Positions 5,877-6,023 of a DNA stretch of 6,023 bases are shown here, in pieces. The stretch is from an uncultured Lachnospiraceae bacterium (GTDB lineage Bacteria; Bacillota; Clostridia; Lachnospirales; Lachnospiraceae), in assembly GCA_946549155.1 (NCBI GenBank), contig CAMNQN010000197.1:1-6023 (forward strand). The letters are read 5' to 3'. The notes beneath the pieces were generated by a model, which worked only from the letters and a program-made list of their open reading frames with translations, had not been told where the DNA came from and ran no database searches. A program made the translations under genes and the position numbers. How positions within the stretch are numbered: position 1 is the stretch's first letter; every line of letters begins with the position of its first letter.

Positions 5877-5905
5877 ACTATAACACAACAAATCACAGAA
5901 TGCAA
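5877..5905 (-). promoter_or_regulatory. Sigma-A-type promoter for the ABC-F leader
   Basis: On the minus strand TTGCAT (-35, 5905-5900) and TATAGT (-10, 5882-5877) are separated by exactly 17 bp. Each box differs from consensus in two positions or fewer. Transcription would start near 5870, giving a leader of about 335 nt before the ABC-F ATG at 5533, long enough for the two leader ORFs and the terminator. No other promoter this good is visible between here and the gene. Confidence 0.65.
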
Positions 5906-5960
5906 GACTAAGCTGCAAACGATCCGCCCCCATCCGCGCCCGGAGTTACTGTTCCGGTAC

Positions 5961-6000
5961 CAATGTTCTTCGTGTTTGGGTAATTATCAGGACGCAGGAA
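5961..6000 (+). repeat. Right copy of 40-bp dispersed inverted repeat with mini-ORF MFFVFG
   Basis: This is the inverted partner of 96-135. Read on the plus strand, CAATGTTCTTCGTGTT opens it and CAGGACGCAGGAA closes it, both identical to the other copy; only 4 of the 11 central bases differ. It contains ATG TTC TTC GTG TTT GGG TAA (5963-5983), MFFVFG-stop; start, stop and the first five codons match the left copy. A hairpin (CCGGA 5940-5944 with TCCGG 5953-5957) lies just upstream, at a similar place to the hairpin in the left copy but with different sequence. No good ribosome binding site is seen here. It points out of the window, divergent from the ABC-F leader, and could be the leader of a gene beyond the right edge. 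Confidence 0.75.
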
Positions 6001-6023
6001 GGGAAAGCGCGGAGCCGACCCTG

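Noticed and set aside
5708..5911. 67-residue plus-strand ORF in the ABC-F leader
   Set aside because: No ribosome binding site and no conserved features; it overlaps the promoter and leader ORFs on the other strand, which explain the region better.
96..6000. Inverted repeats as transposon terminal repeats
   Set aside because: No transposase or integrase lies between them, no flanking target duplication is visible, and the enclosed genes look like ordinary chromosomal functions.
5534..6023. Known riboswitch or T-box in the ABC-F leader
   Set aside because: I find no T-box motif or recognisable riboswitch core; the leader is better explained by leader ORFs and an intrinsic terminator.

Overview
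The window looks like chromosomal DNA from a spore-forming, GC-moderate Firmicute, most likely a clostridial (Lachnospiraceae-type) gut bacterium. The reasons are CotJ spore-coat genes, a glucose-superfamily PTS permease fused as IICBA, strong AGGAGG-type ribosome binding sites, and a compact two-domain ABC-F protein. This taxonomic call is inference from gene content; there is no rRNA. I see no tRNA, rRNA, CRISPR array, transposase or phage gene.

Layout. Positions 1-239 hold no convincing gene. They contain one copy of a 40-bp repeat (96-135) and an intrinsic terminator (141-166). A small plus-strand gene (240-425, 61 aa, unknown function) follows and converges on the large minus-strand block, with a shared hairpin terminator at about 494-540. 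On the minus strand, in transcription order, lie an ABC-F ATPase (5533-3977), a CotJA-CotJB fusion (3891-3316), the CotJC manganese-catalase-like coat protein (3315-2701) and a PTS EIICBA permease (2682-541). The last three are spaced by 0 and 18 nt and read as one operon. The ABC-F gene is separated from them by an 85-nt gap with competing inverted repeats.

The most interesting part is the 340-nt leader upstream of the ABC-F gene. It contains a good sigma-A-like promoter (5877-5905) and two tiny ORFs that overlap as TAATG (9 and 30 codons). The stop codon of the second abuts a hairpin segment, and a strong intrinsic terminator (5553-5591) ends about 20 nt before the ABC-F start codon. Segments of the hairpin and the terminator are mutually complementary, so alternative folds are possible. 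This is the architecture of ribosome-controlled transcription attenuation, as known for several ABC-F and other antibiotic-resistance genes. The inferred job of the ABC-F protein is therefore ribosome protection induced by a translation inhibitor.

The second notable pattern is a 40-bp sequence (36/40 identical) present once near each end of the window in inverted orientation. Both copies encode, pointing outward, the same tiny ORF MFFVF(C/G)-stop, and both have a hairpin just before it. It may be a dispersed regulatory leader or an uncharacterised repeat.
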